Translations under genes and position numbers: made by a program | Assembly (NCBI GenBank): GCA_018402385.1 | Contig: JAGYJA010000011.1 | Location: 1-64,000, forward strand | Direction of reading: 5' to 3' | From: Flavobacteriaceae bacterium | GTDB taxonomy: Bacteria; Bacteroidota; Bacteroidia; Flavobacteriales; Flavobacteriaceae | DNA length: 64,000 bases | The notes under the pieces: model-generated | The model's input: the letters and a program-made list of their open reading frames with translations, nothing else | What the model was told of the DNA's origin: nothing | Databases searched by the model: none | Part shown: positions 28,198 through 36,832 of the stretch, one piece after another | How the letters are laid out: every line of letters starts with the position of its first letter | Position numbering within the stretch: position 1 is the stretch's first letter

Positions 28198-28247
28198 TGG
28201 CAAAATAAATTTTAAACGCCTAAAATTATGGGGATGATTTTAGGATT

Positions 28248-28279
28248 AAAAAACCCCGGAGAATTTTTCCGGGGTTTTT
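28248..28279. terminator. Bidirectional terminator after the PQQ-like gene
   Basis: AAAACCCCGGA pairs with TCCGGGGTTTTT; it lies between the convergent genes ending at 28197 and 28290. A second weaker hairpin (CCTAAAAT...ATTTTAGG) is at 28219-28244. Confidence 0.85.
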
Positions 28280-28289
28280 GATTTTGAAC

Positions 28290-28547
28290 TTAATTAATCT
28301 TCTTACTAGTGATTAATTTAAAATCTAAATTGTCTCCTTTATTAAAAGCAGCAATCATCTTATTTGCGTGTTCCTCAGAGGTTGACACTCCTTTTGCATA
28401 ACCGTTTTGAGTTTTAATTTCCCAACTGTAAAGACGTGTTTGTTTTTTTTCATCTTTTAATTCATTGGTTTCTTGACTTTTTTGTTCTTTTTGATGGTTT
28501 TCGGCCTTTAAACCTAAGGTTACGGTCAATAAAAAGGCAGATGTCAA
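28290..28547 (-). CDS. Small exported protein without an ATG start
   Basis: From the TTG at 28547 it gives an 85-residue protein with a hydrophobic stretch (AFLLTVTLGLKAE), a charged Lys/Glu linker and a compact C-terminal part (YSWEIKTQNGYAKGVSTSEE). The reading frame stays open further upstream and encodes ILKTTKKIKTILLTSAFLLT, a better signal peptide with a basic n-region, but it contains no ATG, GTG or TTG before that. TAAGTTTG (28595-28602, read on the minus strand), a perfect -7 element, lies just upstream. The real start may be an ATT or CTG codon, or an ATG may have been lost. Function unknown. Confidence 0.55.
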   Translation of the reverse strand: MTSAFLLTVTLGLKAENHQKEQKSQETNELKDEKKQTRLYSWEIKTQNGYAKGVSTSEEHANKMIAAFNKGDNLDFKLITSKKIN

Positions 28548-28674
28548 TAGAATTGTTTTAATTTTTTTAGTTGTTTTTAAAATTTGCAGGACAAACTTAT
28601 TGTGATTTCACTTTTTTTTGATTAAAGAATATGCTGATGGTGCATTTGGGTTGACAGATGGTTTTAAAAGGTAT

Positions 28675-28722
28675 ATACGACAATTGTCTTATTTCAAATG
28701 CTGCTATAAATGGTTAATTTTG
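28675..28722 (+). promoter_or_regulatory. Operator 3 of the palindromic regulon plus -7 element
   Basis: ATACGACAATTGTCTTAT (28675-28692), a 22-bp gap, then TAATTTTG (28715-28722), a perfect -7 match. It drives the gene at 28758 and possibly the kinase genes after it. Confidence 0.65.
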
Positions 28723-28757
28723 AGATTGAATTTATATAATAATTAATTATTGTCTTT

Positions 28758-29093
28758 ATGTGGGTTTCCATTGGCCTTTTCTTAATCTCAAGCAATCAAG
28801 AATTCACTGCTGAAACGGAGCATCTCTTTTTTTTAATGGTTGTTTTTTTCATGACAATTACCTTCTCTTTAATACTCAAAGTGTATTTGACAATTCAAAA
28901 TGAAGAATTAATCCATAAAATTCTAATTGACAACTATCACCAATTGCTTTATACAGAAAAAACAAAAATTGAAAAAGAAAGATTTAAAGAAGTTAGATTT
29001 ATTAAAAAACAACAAGATTTAATCAATGACATTTTTGAAGTTAAAAATCAATATATATCCTTGAAGCTAATTTTAAACTCATTGAAAAATTAA
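28758..29093 (+). CDS. Small membrane protein with coiled-coil tail
   Basis: A 111-residue protein with two hydrophobic segments (residues about 2-10 and 23-46) followed by a strongly charged helix (YTEKTKIEKERFKEVRFIKK) and a C-terminal amphipathic helix. Looks like an inner-membrane anchor with a cytosolic coiled coil. It has operator 3 in front, so it is probably induced by the two-component system. No family recognised. Confidence 0.55.
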   Translation: MWVSIGLFLISSNQEFTAETEHLFFLMVVFFMTITFSLILKVYLTIQNEELIHKILIDNYHQLLYTEKTKIEKERFKEVRFIKKQQDLINDIFEVKNQYISLKLILNSLKN

Positions 29094-29209
29094 TAATAAT
29101 TATAAAATAATTTAATTTAAAAAATGAGAATATTTAAAAAATTAAAGTTGGTTCTTTCTTTTTTTATAAATTTATAACAACCTAAAAGTTAGCCAACCAT
29201 TTTCAACTA

Positions 29210-29809
29210 ATGTCAAAAATAAAATTCCTTTCAAAGATTTTCTTGCTTTGTTCAGTTTTAGCACAAGCGCAACAACCCAAAACGATTGATAGCTTGATAG
29301 GGGTCATTGAGACTACTCAAAATGATTCTATAAAATTGAGGTTGACAAACCAGGTTTCCTTTTACTTTATTTTTAATGTTATTGAACGTGCTGCTTCACT
29401 TTTAAATAATGGAATTACTGAAGCTCAAGAAAAGCAATTTCATTTTGGGGTGACTGAACTATCCAATACCAAAGGAATTTATTTTGATGTTTCAGGACAA
29501 AAAGACTCGGCCAGGTTTTATTTTGAAAAAGGACTAGACATGAGCCGAAGTTTTCAGTTCAAAAGCATTGAGCAAATGTCTTTAAGTAACCGGGGAATGT
29601 TCAATTTGAACAATGGTAATTTTCAAGAAGCACTGGATTATTTCTTTCAGGCACTAGAGATGAATAGTGTTCACAAACCTCAAAATATTCAAGAAGAGTC
29701 AGTTTACTTGAGCGGTACATTAAAGCTAACGTCGGTTTTGGATAAAGGGACACGTATTCAAATTGTTGTTCCTTTTGAAATGAATATAGAAACTAAAGAA
29801 GATTCTTAA
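29210..29809 (+). pseudogene. Internally deleted TPR histidine kinase remnant
   Basis: A 199-residue in-frame ORF with a signal peptide (ending AQAQ) and about 140 residues of TPR-type sequence parallel to the N terminus of the kinase at 29812 (both open with a KTIDSLIGVIE / KNIDSLLVALK type segment). The last about 30 residues (GTLKLTSVLDKGTRIQIVVP) are unmistakably the final strand of a kinase ATPase domain. The rest of the TPRs, the transmembrane helix, the H-box and most of the ATPase domain are missing. The simplest reading is an internal in-frame deletion in a tandem copy of the kinase. It may still make a short sensor-like protein. The kinase ATG follows 2 bp after its stop. Confidence 0.7.
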
Positions 29810-29811
29810 AA

Positions 29812-31797
29812 ATGAAAAAAGTAATATTATCTTTCCTTTCAGTATTATTTTTTATTGGATTTCCTTTCAGTCAGGAACAATCTAAAAACATAGACAGCCT
29901 TTTGGTAGCATTAAAAAATGCCAAAGAAGACACTCTCAAAGTGAACCTCTATCATGATATTTCAAAACATTTTATAATTAATGAAATTGATACAGTGCCC
30001 CACTTTTCACAAAAAGGAATTGCATTGGCTCAACAACTTGGTTTCAAAAAAGGTGAAATGACAAACCTGAATGTGCTGGGAAACTACTATGAAAACAAAA
30101 CAGATTATGAAAAGGCACTGGAAACTTATGACAAAGCCCTCAACATCGCCAAAGAAATAAACAGCACAGAAGGATTTGCAATGTTGTATAACAATATTGG
30201 AATGGTTCACATTCGGCAAGGAAAATATGATGTAGCATTACCCTTAATGTTTGATGCTTTAAAAGCAGAAGAACAATTGAGAAATCAAAAGGGAATCTCA
30301 CAGTCATACAATAACATTGGGGTGATTTATTTCTACCAGCAAAATTTTAACCGGGCTACCGAATATTTTGAAAAATCCCTTGCCATGGAAGAAAAAATTG
30401 GCGAACCTGCAGCAATTAAACAAGCAGTCAACAATCTGGGAGTCATCTATGATTATCTAAAAAATTATCCAAAAGCTATTGAACAATACCAAAAAGCATT
30501 TCAGTTAAATGCATCTCAAAATGACAAACGTGAAATGGCAACAAATCTGCACAATATCGCGGTGGCATATTACAATATGGAAGAATTTTCAAAGTCTGAA
30601 GACTATCACAATCGGTCACTGGAAATAAGAGAGGAAATTGGAGACACAAACGGAATTGCACTTGCATACTTTAATTATGGGGAGCTGCTAAGAAAAAACA
30701 ACAGACTTTATGAGGCAAAACTTTATTATGAAAATGGGCTTCAAATAGCTCAGGAGAATGATTTGCTAAAAGTAAAACAACAAATTTATGGGGCTTTTTC
30801 AGCGCTCTATGAACAACAAAATAATCACAAACTGGCCAATGAGTTTTTGTATAAATTTATAGCCGTCAAAGATTCAATTCTTAACAGAGAAAACAATGAA
30901 ATAATTGCCGAAGTAGAAACCAAATACCAAACTGAAAAAAATGAAAAAGAACTTCTGGAATCCAGGGCAGTAATTGCTGAAAATGAACTGAAAATAGGAA
31001 GAAAAAACACCCTTATTTATGGCACCTCAGCCTTAGCTCTTTTGTTGGCAATTTTAGGTTATTTACTTTACCAACAACAAAAACTCAAAAACAAACAACT
31101 TCAAAAAGAGAATGAACTCAAGGAAGCCCTCAATCAGATTGCTACCCAAAATAAACTTCAAGAACAACGCCTCAGAATTTCACGTGATTTGCACGACAAT
31201 ATTGGCGCTCAGCTCACCTTTATTATATCTACTTTGGATTCAATTAAATATGGATTCAAACTTCAAAATGACAAACTAGGTGAGAAAATTCAAAGCGTTA
31301 GTAACTTTACCTCAAATACAATTTTTGAACTTCGCGATACTATCTGGGCGATGAACAAAACTCAAATCACCTTTGAAGACCTTAACGCCCGCATTTCAAA
31401 TTTCATAGAAAAAGCCAGAGAATCAACTGAAAAGACAGCGTTTAATTTTAATATTTCTGAAGGTTTAATTGATAAATACCAATTTACATCCATTGAAGGG
31501 ATGAATATATATAGGGTTATTCAGGAATCTGTTCACAATGCCTTGAAATATGCAGATGCCCATAATATATCAGTTAAAATTAAAGATCAAAATCAAAAAA
31601 TTTCAATTATCATTCACGATGATGGCAATGGTTTTGATTTGGAAAATGCCTCCTTTGGAAATGGTTTAAACAATATCAGAAAAAGGGCCAGAGAAATTAA
31701 AGCAATTGTAGAGATAGCAAGTTCTCCTCAAAATGGGACAAAAATAACTTTAGATGTAATGAAGCATCCTTTTCAAGTAGATAAAAAAGCATCCTAA
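29812..31797 (+). CDS. TPR sensor histidine kinase (HisKA_3 / NarX-type)
   Basis: A 661-residue kinase. Signal peptide 1-20; six or so TPRs over about 40-340 (e.g. GNYYENKTDYEKALETYDKA); transmembrane helix about 405-420 (LIYGTSALALLLAILGYLLY); coiled coil; H-box RISRDLHDNIGAQL with phospho-acceptor His461; HATPase domain about 560-655 with N-box (IQESVHNALKYA) and G1 DDGNGFD. TPRs should sit in the periplasm. It is followed by a LuxR-type response regulator 69 bp downstream, its natural partner. Operator 4 lies between them, so the regulator can also be autoregulated separately. Confidence 0.92.
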   Translation: MKKVILSFLSVLFFIGFPFSQEQSKNIDSLLVALKNAKEDTLKVNLYHDISKHFIINEIDTVPHFSQKGIALAQQLGFKKGEMTNLNVLGNYYENKTDYEKALETYDKALNIAKEINSTEGFAMLYNNIGMVHIRQGKYDVALPLMFDALKAEEQLRNQKGISQSYNNIGVIYFYQQNFNRATEYFEKSLAMEEKIGEPAAIKQAVNNLGVIYDYLKNYPKAIEQYQKAFQLNASQNDKREMATNLHNIAVAYYNMEEFSKSEDYHNRSLEIREEIGDTNGIALAYFNYGELLRKNNRLYEAKLYYENGLQIAQENDLLKVKQQIYGAFSALYEQQNNHKLANEFLYKFIAVKDSILNRENNEIIAEVETKYQTEKNEKELLESRAVIAENELKIGRKNTLIYGTSALALLLAILGYLLYQQQKLKNKQLQKENELKEALNQIATQNKLQEQRLRISRDLHDNIGAQLTFIISTLDSIKYGFKLQNDKLGEKIQSVSNFTSNTIFELRDTIWAMNKTQITFEDLNARISNFIEKARESTEKTAFNFNISEGLIDKYQFTSIEGMNIYRVIQESVHNALKYADAHNISVKIKDQNQKISIIIHDDGNGFDLENASFGNGLNNIRKRAREIKAIVEIASSPQNGTKITLDVMKHPFQVDKKAS

Positions 31798-31845
31798 ATA
31801 AGGCAATTGCCTTATGAACCTAGATAAAAATTAGTTGTAAATTTA
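31798..31845 (+). promoter_or_regulatory. Operator 4 of the palindromic regulon plus weak -7 element
   Basis: ATAAGGCAATTGCCTTAT (31798-31815) is a perfect 18-bp palindrome overlapping the end of the kinase gene. After 22 bp comes TAAATTTA (31838-31845), a near -7 element. It sits directly in front of the response regulator gene. Confidence 0.65.
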
Positions 31846-31865
31846 TTTCCAGAAAAAACAAAATT

Positions 31866-32516
31866 ATGTCAATTAAAATAGCCATTGTTGACGATAACAC
31901 CTTTTTAATTCATAGCATCAAAGAAAAACTGTCCTTTTTTGATGCTATCGACTTAAAGCACACTTCCCTTAACGGCTCAGAATTACTTACAAAACTTGAA
32001 GAAAATCATAACCTTGATGTAATATTAATGGACATAGAAATGCCAGTGCTCAACGGCATTGAAACTACTCAAATTGTTAAACAAAAATACCCTCATATCA
32101 AAATCATTATGCTCACTGTTTTTGATAATGATGAAAACATTTTCAACGCTATCAAAGCAGGTGCAGATGGTTACCTCTTGAAAGAAGTAAACCCTGAACA
32201 ATTGCACAATGGCATCGTTGAAACTTTAAATGGTGGCGCAGCTATGAACCCATCTATTGCTTTGAAAACCTTGAAATTGCTTAGAAACCCCATCGATATT
32301 GACAACCCAAGAGACAAAGAAGACATTTCGCTAACCACACGAGAGGTAGAAGTTCTGGAACAACTCAGTAAAGGACTTAGTTATACCGCCATCGCAGATA
32401 ACCTTTTTCTTTCGCCCAGCACTGTAAGGAAACATATTGAGAACATCTATAAAAAACTACAAGTGCATAGTAAATTGGAAGCCGTTCAAAAAGCAAAAAG
32501 ACATAATATCATCTAA
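31866..32516 (+). CDS. Response regulator, NarL/LuxR family
   Basis: A 216-residue transcription factor. Receiver domain about 1-120 with the acidic pair VDDN, phospho-acceptor Asp56 in LMDIEMP, Thr in MLTVFD and Lys in YLLKEV. LuxR-type helix-turn-helix about 150-212: LTTREVEVLEQLSKGLSYTA, then LFLSPSTVRKHIENIYKKL. Pairs with the kinase just upstream. NarL-type dimers bind inverted repeats of about 18-20 bp, which fits the palindrome repeated at four promoters in 25.0-31.8 kb, including its own (inference). Confidence 0.93.
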   Translation: MSIKIAIVDDNTFLIHSIKEKLSFFDAIDLKHTSLNGSELLTKLEENHNLDVILMDIEMPVLNGIETTQIVKQKYPHIKIIMLTVFDNDENIFNAIKAGADGYLLKEVNPEQLHNGIVETLNGGAAMNPSIALKTLKLLRNPIDIDNPRDKEDISLTTREVEVLEQLSKGLSYTAIADNLFLSPSTVRKHIENIYKKLQVHSKLEAVQKAKRHNII

Positions 32517-32589
32517 AAGTTTTACTAAATACTTCAAAATTTAGGAATCAGGGGTTAGAATTTGATTATTTTTACAAAAATGGTTTTCT

Positions 32590-33202
32590 ATGCGTAAAAT
32601 AATCGTAGGTGTGATTCTTACTCTCATTTTTGTATTTGCTTTTCATTATTGCGAAAATAAGAAAGACAAAGAGCAACAACTTTCTGAAACATCACAACTC
32701 ATTCAGCTTCAGCTACAAAACGTAGGTAAACTCATCGTTACTGAAGGAACATTTTCTCAAGTCTTTACTTTTGAAGATTCACAAAAAGATTTTTGAGTTG
32801 ATTTCGTTTAATAAAAAAGCCCTCGTAGTTGTCAATGCAAAAGTTACAATTGGTTATGATTTAAGCCAAATCGAAACACATATAGACGAAGAAAACAAAA
32901 CAGTGAGTATTCTTTACATTCCAGAAGAAGAACTCAATATATATCCCACTATTGAATATTATGATGTTACTCAAGATTACTTTAACCAGTTTTCAGCAAA
33001 AGATTTTAACACCATAAAAGGCAGAATCAACTCCCTTCTTGAAGATAAAATTAAGAAGTCAGACTTGAAATCAAATGCCAAAAACCGACTGATTTCTGAA
33101 CTTCAAAAAATTTATGTTTTGACAAACAATTTGGGTTGGACCCTAAGATTTAATAGTGAGGAAATTCGCTCAGAAGAAATACTTGAAGAACTTAGTTTTT
33201 AA
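32590..33202 (+). pseudogene. DUF4230 family protein, one-base frameshift
   Basis: The first part (32590-32796) gives a membrane anchor at residues 2-18 and then LQNVGKLIVTEGTFSQVFTF, the opening of a DUF4230 domain. It runs into a stop after DSQKDF. The rest (from about 32785 to 33202) continues one frame over with FELISFNKKALVVVNAKVTI and IYPTIEYYDVTQDYF, the family's central strands. One A missing in the CAAAAAG run near 32780 explains it. The joined protein would be about 204 residues, the usual length. Membrane-anchored; role unknown. Confidence 0.75.
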
Positions 33203-33213
33203 AAAATCTGGAG

Positions 33214-33783
33214 ATGCTTAAAACAACAAGAAAAAATGAAATTATTTCCAAAGCTGCAAAACTTTTTAAAAAACGGGGATACAGTGCAGTAACCATGAGA
33301 GACCTGGCAGATGCATTAAATATCAAAGCAGCAAGTTTATACAACCACATCAATTCCAAACAGGAAATCCTCGCTACAATTATTATCGGTATGGCCGAGG
33401 CTTTTACAAACGAAATGGAGCAAATTAAAAATCAACCAATCTCTACACAAGAAAAACTAAAAAAAATTATAGAATTGCACATTGACCTCACCGTCAAAAG
33501 CCCTGATGCCATGGCTTGTCTTAACAACGACTGGATGCACTTAGAAGAAAAATTGTCCTATTTTGTCAAAATGCGGGCCGATTATGAAGAAAATTTTCGC
33601 ATTATTTTAAAAGAGGGAATCGCTCAAGGCGAAATCGCAGACAGGGATCCTGAGATTATGCTGTTTTCGATGCTTTCGACCCTAAGAACCCTATATATTT
33701 GGTACACAAAAAAGGACGGGGTCGATGCCAAAACCCTAAAAGAACAAATGCCCGCCACACTTCTCAACGGTATTAGAAACTAG
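33214..33783 (+). CDS. TetR family regulator, candidate PaaR
   Basis: A 189-residue repressor. The N-terminal helix-turn-helix is clear (IISKAAKLFKKRGYSAVTMR, DLADALNIKAASLYNHINSK, residues about 8-50). The C-terminal domain is typical of TetR sensors of acyl-CoA-type ligands. It lies 0.9 kb upstream of paaE, and a palindrome overlapping the paaE promoter (34652-34673) resembles the PaaR operator known from Thermus. It is thus the likely repressor of the phenylacetate genes, with phenylacetyl-CoA as the expected inducer (inference). Confidence 0.85.
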   Translation: MLKTTRKNEIISKAAKLFKKRGYSAVTMRDLADALNIKAASLYNHINSKQEILATIIIGMAEAFTNEMEQIKNQPISTQEKLKKIIELHIDLTVKSPDAMACLNNDWMHLEEKLSYFVKMRADYEENFRIILKEGIAQGEIADRDPEIMLFSMLSTLRTLYIWYTKKDGVDAKTLKEQMPATLLNGIRN

Positions 33784-33836
33784 ATTATTTTTTATATTTT
33801 TAAACCCATATTTTTAACAAAAAAATTAAATAGCAA

Positions 33837-34550
33837 ATGGAAAACAATTTTGAACAACACCAGCAACCAAGGGTTTTAGTAGCTCAGGCAGATCAGGCCG
33901 AAAGAGCCGGGTTTTACAGAAAGACATATCAGCATGTTGCTTTATCTGTCTTATCATTCATTCTGGTCGAAATGATATTTTTAAAAATTGACCCTCTTGT
34001 TGATTTTATGTTATCCCTTACACAAGGCTACTTATGGCTGGCATTATTGGGTGCATTTTGGCTGGCAACCAGTATGGCAGATAAACTGGCACATGACCCA
34101 AGTCAGACCAAACAATATCTTGGTTTAGGGGTTTATGTTGTTTTTTATGCCCTCATTTTTATACCCCTGCTATACATTGCGATGTATTATACAGAAGGTG
34201 GCATGATGATGATTAATCAGGCAGCTGTAGTGACTCTGGGACTCTTTACAGGACTCACAGCCGTGGTATTTATGACCAAAACAGACTTTTCATTCCTTAG
34301 AACCGCCATAACTGTTGGTGTGTTCATCGCGATGGGACTTATTGTTGCGGGTATTGTATTTGGATTTGACCTGGGCCTTTGGTTTTCTTTTGGTATGGTG
34401 TTGCTTGCAGGAGCCGCTATTTTATACCAGACTTCCAAACTGAAATATGAATATGAAACTACACAATATGTGGGCGCTTCACTTGGACTTTTTGCATCTT
34501 TAATGCTCCTGTTCTGGTATATCCTTCAGATTTTTATGAGTAGGGATTAA
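33837..34550 (+). CDS. Bax inhibitor-1 / YccA-like membrane protein
   Basis: A 237-residue polytopic protein with seven predicted transmembrane helices. It shows the family features: a soluble N terminus ending RAGFYRKTYQHV, alternating helices, and a C-terminal Asp/Glu-containing helix region (TSKLKYEYETTQYVGASLGL). Family members act as calcium leak or stress proteins, or modulate FtsH. It lies between the TetR gene and the paa operon, with a hairpin behind it, so it is probably not part of the pathway. Confidence 0.85.
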   Translation: MENNFEQHQQPRVLVAQADQAERAGFYRKTYQHVALSVLSFILVEMIFLKIDPLVDFMLSLTQGYLWLALLGAFWLATSMADKLAHDPSQTKQYLGLGVYVVFYALIFIPLLYIAMYYTEGGMMMINQAAVVTLGLFTGLTAVVFMTKTDFSFLRTAITVGVFIAMGLIVAGIVFGFDLGLWFSFGMVLLAGAAILYQTSKLKYEYETTQYVGASLGLFASLMLLFWYILQIFMSRD

Positions 34551-34571
34551 AATATTTTTTTAAAATAAGCT

Positions 34572-34592
34572 CCCCTCTCCCTGGGAGAGGGG
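34572..34592. repeat. Perfect GC-rich hairpin repeat after the Bax-inhibitor gene
   Basis: CCCCTCTCCC, one T, then GGGAGAGGGG: a 10-bp perfect stem, followed by a longer degenerate GGTCAGGG...GGTGAGG stretch to about 34640. It looks like another dispersed intergenic repeat type and may also act as a terminator. Confidence 0.6.
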
Positions 34593-34642
34593 TCAGGGCC
34601 ACTGACGCTCAAAAGCTTTAGCGACGGAGCGGTGAGGACGAC

Positions 34643-34673
34643 TTGCATATTAAACTAACAATCGTTAGTTTTG
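34643..34673 (+). promoter_or_regulatory. Promoter of the paa operon with overlapping TetR/PaaR operator
   Basis: TTG (34643-34645), a 20-bp gap, then TAGTTTTG (34666-34673), a perfect -7 element. It is overlapped by AAACTAAC....GTTAGTTT (34652-34671), an 8-bp-arm palindrome. The core CTAACAATCGTTAG differs at one defined position from CNAACGNNCGTTNG, the Thermus PaaR site as I recall it. Repressor binding would block the -7 element. Confidence 0.65.
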
Positions 34674-34706
34674 TAAAACTTCAGCAATAAGCTGGCAATT
34701 AATCTT

Positions 34707-35780
34707 ATGGCAAAATTCCACAACATACGCGTTAAAGACGTTTATAAAGAAACCAAAGACTGCTCGGTCATCACTTTTGATGTACCTACAGCATTGCATC
34801 AGGAATTTAAATTCCGGCAAGGGCAGCACCTCACACTGCGTAAAATGATTGGCGGCGAAGACGTGCGCCGCACCTATTCGCTTTGCTCAAACCCTTCAGA
34901 AAAAGAATGGAAAGTAGCCGTAAAACAAATTTTTGAAGGTAAGTTTTCCACTTTTGTCAATAAGGAACTCAAAGCCGGTGATGAACTTGAAGTGATGGCA
35001 CCCAGTGGGGAGTTTGGTGTAGATTGTGACCCATCAACACCAAAAAATTACATCGCCTTTGCAGCCGGAAGTGGAATCACGCCCGTGCTTTCGATGATTA
35101 AAGCACACTTAAGCCAGGAGCCGGAAAGTACATTCAAACTCTTTTATTTGAATCGTAATTCAAAATCCATTATCTTTAAAGAGGAAATCGAACAGCTTAA
35201 AAATAAATACTTTGACCGTTTTCATATATTCTATTTCCTGACCAAGGAAAAGCGTGATATCGAGTTTTTAAACGGTCGCTTTGACAAACAAAAAATGGAC
35301 GTGCTCACCAAAACGTTCATCGACATACAAGACACGGCACATTGCTTTATTTGCGGACCTGAGGAAATGATTTTCCTTATCCGTGATGAGTTGCAAAACG
35401 CCGGACTGGACAAGAGCAAAATCCATTATGAACTCTTTGTTACCGGACTTACAGAAGCCGACAAAGAACGCGCCCAAAAGGCAATGGAAAGCCGTGTGCA
35501 GGGAACACAAGTCACCATAATAGACGGCGGAAAAGAATTCCACTTTGTGATGAGTGATGAATATGACAATCTCCTCGACGGAGCCCTCGCTGCCGGAGCT
35601 GATTTACCCTTCGCCTGCAAAGGCGGTGTATGCAGCACCTGCAAATGCGAAATCAAAGACGGCACTGTAGCGATGAAAGTCAACTATGCACTCGATGAAA
35701 AAGAAGTTGCCCAAAACTTGATATTAAGCTGTCAGGCAGTGCCAACATCAGATAAAATTGTATTAGACTTTGACGTCTAA
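34707..35780 (+). CDS. paaE: 1,2-phenylacetyl-CoA epoxidase, reductase subunit PaaE
   Basis: A 357-residue flavoprotein-ferredoxin reductase that passes electrons from NADPH to the di-iron PaaA. FAD-binding RTYSLCSNP at about residue 55; NAD(P)-binding GSGITPVLSMIKAHL at about 116; C-terminal plant-type 2Fe-2S cluster with CKGGVCSTCKCE near residue 305 and the fourth Cys in LSCQAVP. Length is standard. It is the first gene of the paa operon, just after the PaaR-like operator. A palindromic repeat begins 3 bp after its stop. Confidence 0.95.
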   Translation: MAKFHNIRVKDVYKETKDCSVITFDVPTALHQEFKFRQGQHLTLRKMIGGEDVRRTYSLCSNPSEKEWKVAVKQIFEGKFSTFVNKELKAGDELEVMAPSGEFGVDCDPSTPKNYIAFAAGSGITPVLSMIKAHLSQEPESTFKLFYLNRNSKSIIFKEEIEQLKNKYFDRFHIFYFLTKEKRDIEFLNGRFDKQKMDVLTKTFIDIQDTAHCFICGPEEMIFLIRDELQNAGLDKSKIHYELFVTGLTEADKERAQKAMESRVQGTQVTIIDGGKEFHFVMSDEYDNLLDGALAAGADLPFACKGGVCSTCKCEIKDGTVAMKVNYALDEKEVAQNLILSCQAVPTSDKIVLDFDV

Positions 35781-35783
35781 CCA

Positions 35784-35809
35784 ATTCCCGCGAAGGCGGG
35801 AATCTCGTC
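35784..35809. repeat. Palindromic repeat after paaE
   Basis: ATTCCCGCGAAGGCGGGAAT followed by CTCGTC. Same family and orientation as the copy after paaB (37628-37653). Confidence 0.8.
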
Positions 35810-35874
35810 GGTAACTAGACGAAATTTTAATTCATAAAGAGTACATAATACTCACTACTTAATACCAAAAAGCT

Positions 35875-36831
35875 ATGAGCGAAAAAGAAATAAAAAACCT
35901 GGAACAAATTTTCGAAGCCAAAATAGCGCGCGACGAAAAAATCGAACCCAAAGACTGGATGCCCGAAAAGTACCGTCAAACGCATATCAGGCAAATCTCA
36001 CAGCACGCCCATTCTGAAATTGTAGGGATGCTCCCTGAAGGCAACTGGATTACCCGTGCGCCTTCCTTACGCAGAAAAGTAGCCTTGCTCGCCAAAGTGC
36101 AAGACGAAGCCGGCCACGGACTCTATCTGTATAGCGCCTGCGAAACCTTAGGCATTTCCAGAGACGAACTCTACGAGCAACTCCACAGCGGGAAAGCCAA
36201 ATACTCCAGTATCTTTAATTATCCCACATTAACCTGGGCAGATATGGGAGCCATTGGCTGGTTGGTTGACGGTGCCGCCATTATCAATCAGGTGCCGCTG
36301 TGTAATACTTCATTTGGGCCGTATGCCCGTGCGATGGTGCGTGTGTGTAAGGAAGAAAGTTTCCATCAACGTCAGGGTTACGAAATTATGCTCACCCTTT
36401 GCAACGGCACGCCCGAGCAAAAGGAAATGGCACAGGACGCCTTAAACCGCTGGTGGTGGCCTTCATTAATGATGTTGGGTCCCACAGATGACGAATCTGT
36501 TCACACGGCGCAATCCATGAAATGGAAGCTAAAGCGAAAAACCAACGACGAACTCCGTCAGCAGTTTATCGACCAGACAGTACCCCAAGCAGATATACTG
36601 GGAATCACTATCCCTGATCCTGATTTAAAATGGAATGAAGAAACTGGTCATTATGATTTTGGCCCAATCGACTGGGACGAATTCTGGCAAGTGGTAAAAG
36701 GCCACGGTCCCTGTAACAAAGAGCGTATTTCAGCAAGAGTAAACGCATGGAACAATGGAGAGTGGGTGCGTGATGCTGCAATGGCTTACGCCGAAAAGCA
36801 GGAAGCGAAGAAGGTTGAAAAAGCTTCTTAG
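35875..36831 (+). CDS. paaA: 1,2-phenylacetyl-CoA epoxidase, catalytic subunit PaaA
   Basis: A 318-residue di-iron oxygenase subunit that epoxidises the aromatic ring of phenylacetyl-CoA. Iron-ligand motifs are visible: [17 protein letters not shown] (about residues 77-93; E..H) and [12 protein letters not shown] (about 155-170; EE.FH). Length and sequence are standard for bacterial PaaA. It forms a heterocomplex with PaaC, B and D/E. A cassette with an S23 gene separates it from paaB. Confidence 0.95.
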   Translation: MSEKEIKNLEQIFEAKIARDEKIEPKDWMPEKYRQTHIRQISQHAHSEIVGMLPEGNWITRAPSLRRKVALLAKVQDEAGHGLYLYSACETLGISRDELYEQLHSGKAKYSSIFNYPTLTWADMGAIGWLVDGAAIINQVPLCNTSFGPYARAMVRVCKEESFHQRQGYEIMLTLCNGTPEQKEMAQDALNRWWWPSLMMLGPTDDESVHTAQSMKWKLKRKTNDELRQQFIDQTVPQADILGITIPDPDLKWNEETGHYDFGPIDWDEFWQVVKGHGPCNKERISARVNAWNNGEWVRDAAMAYAEKQEAKKVEKAS

Positions 36832-36832
36832 T

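Noticed and set aside
28758-29093. Toxin-antitoxin function for the small membrane protein
   Set aside because: Size and hydrophobicity alone are not enough, and no partner ORF lies next to it.
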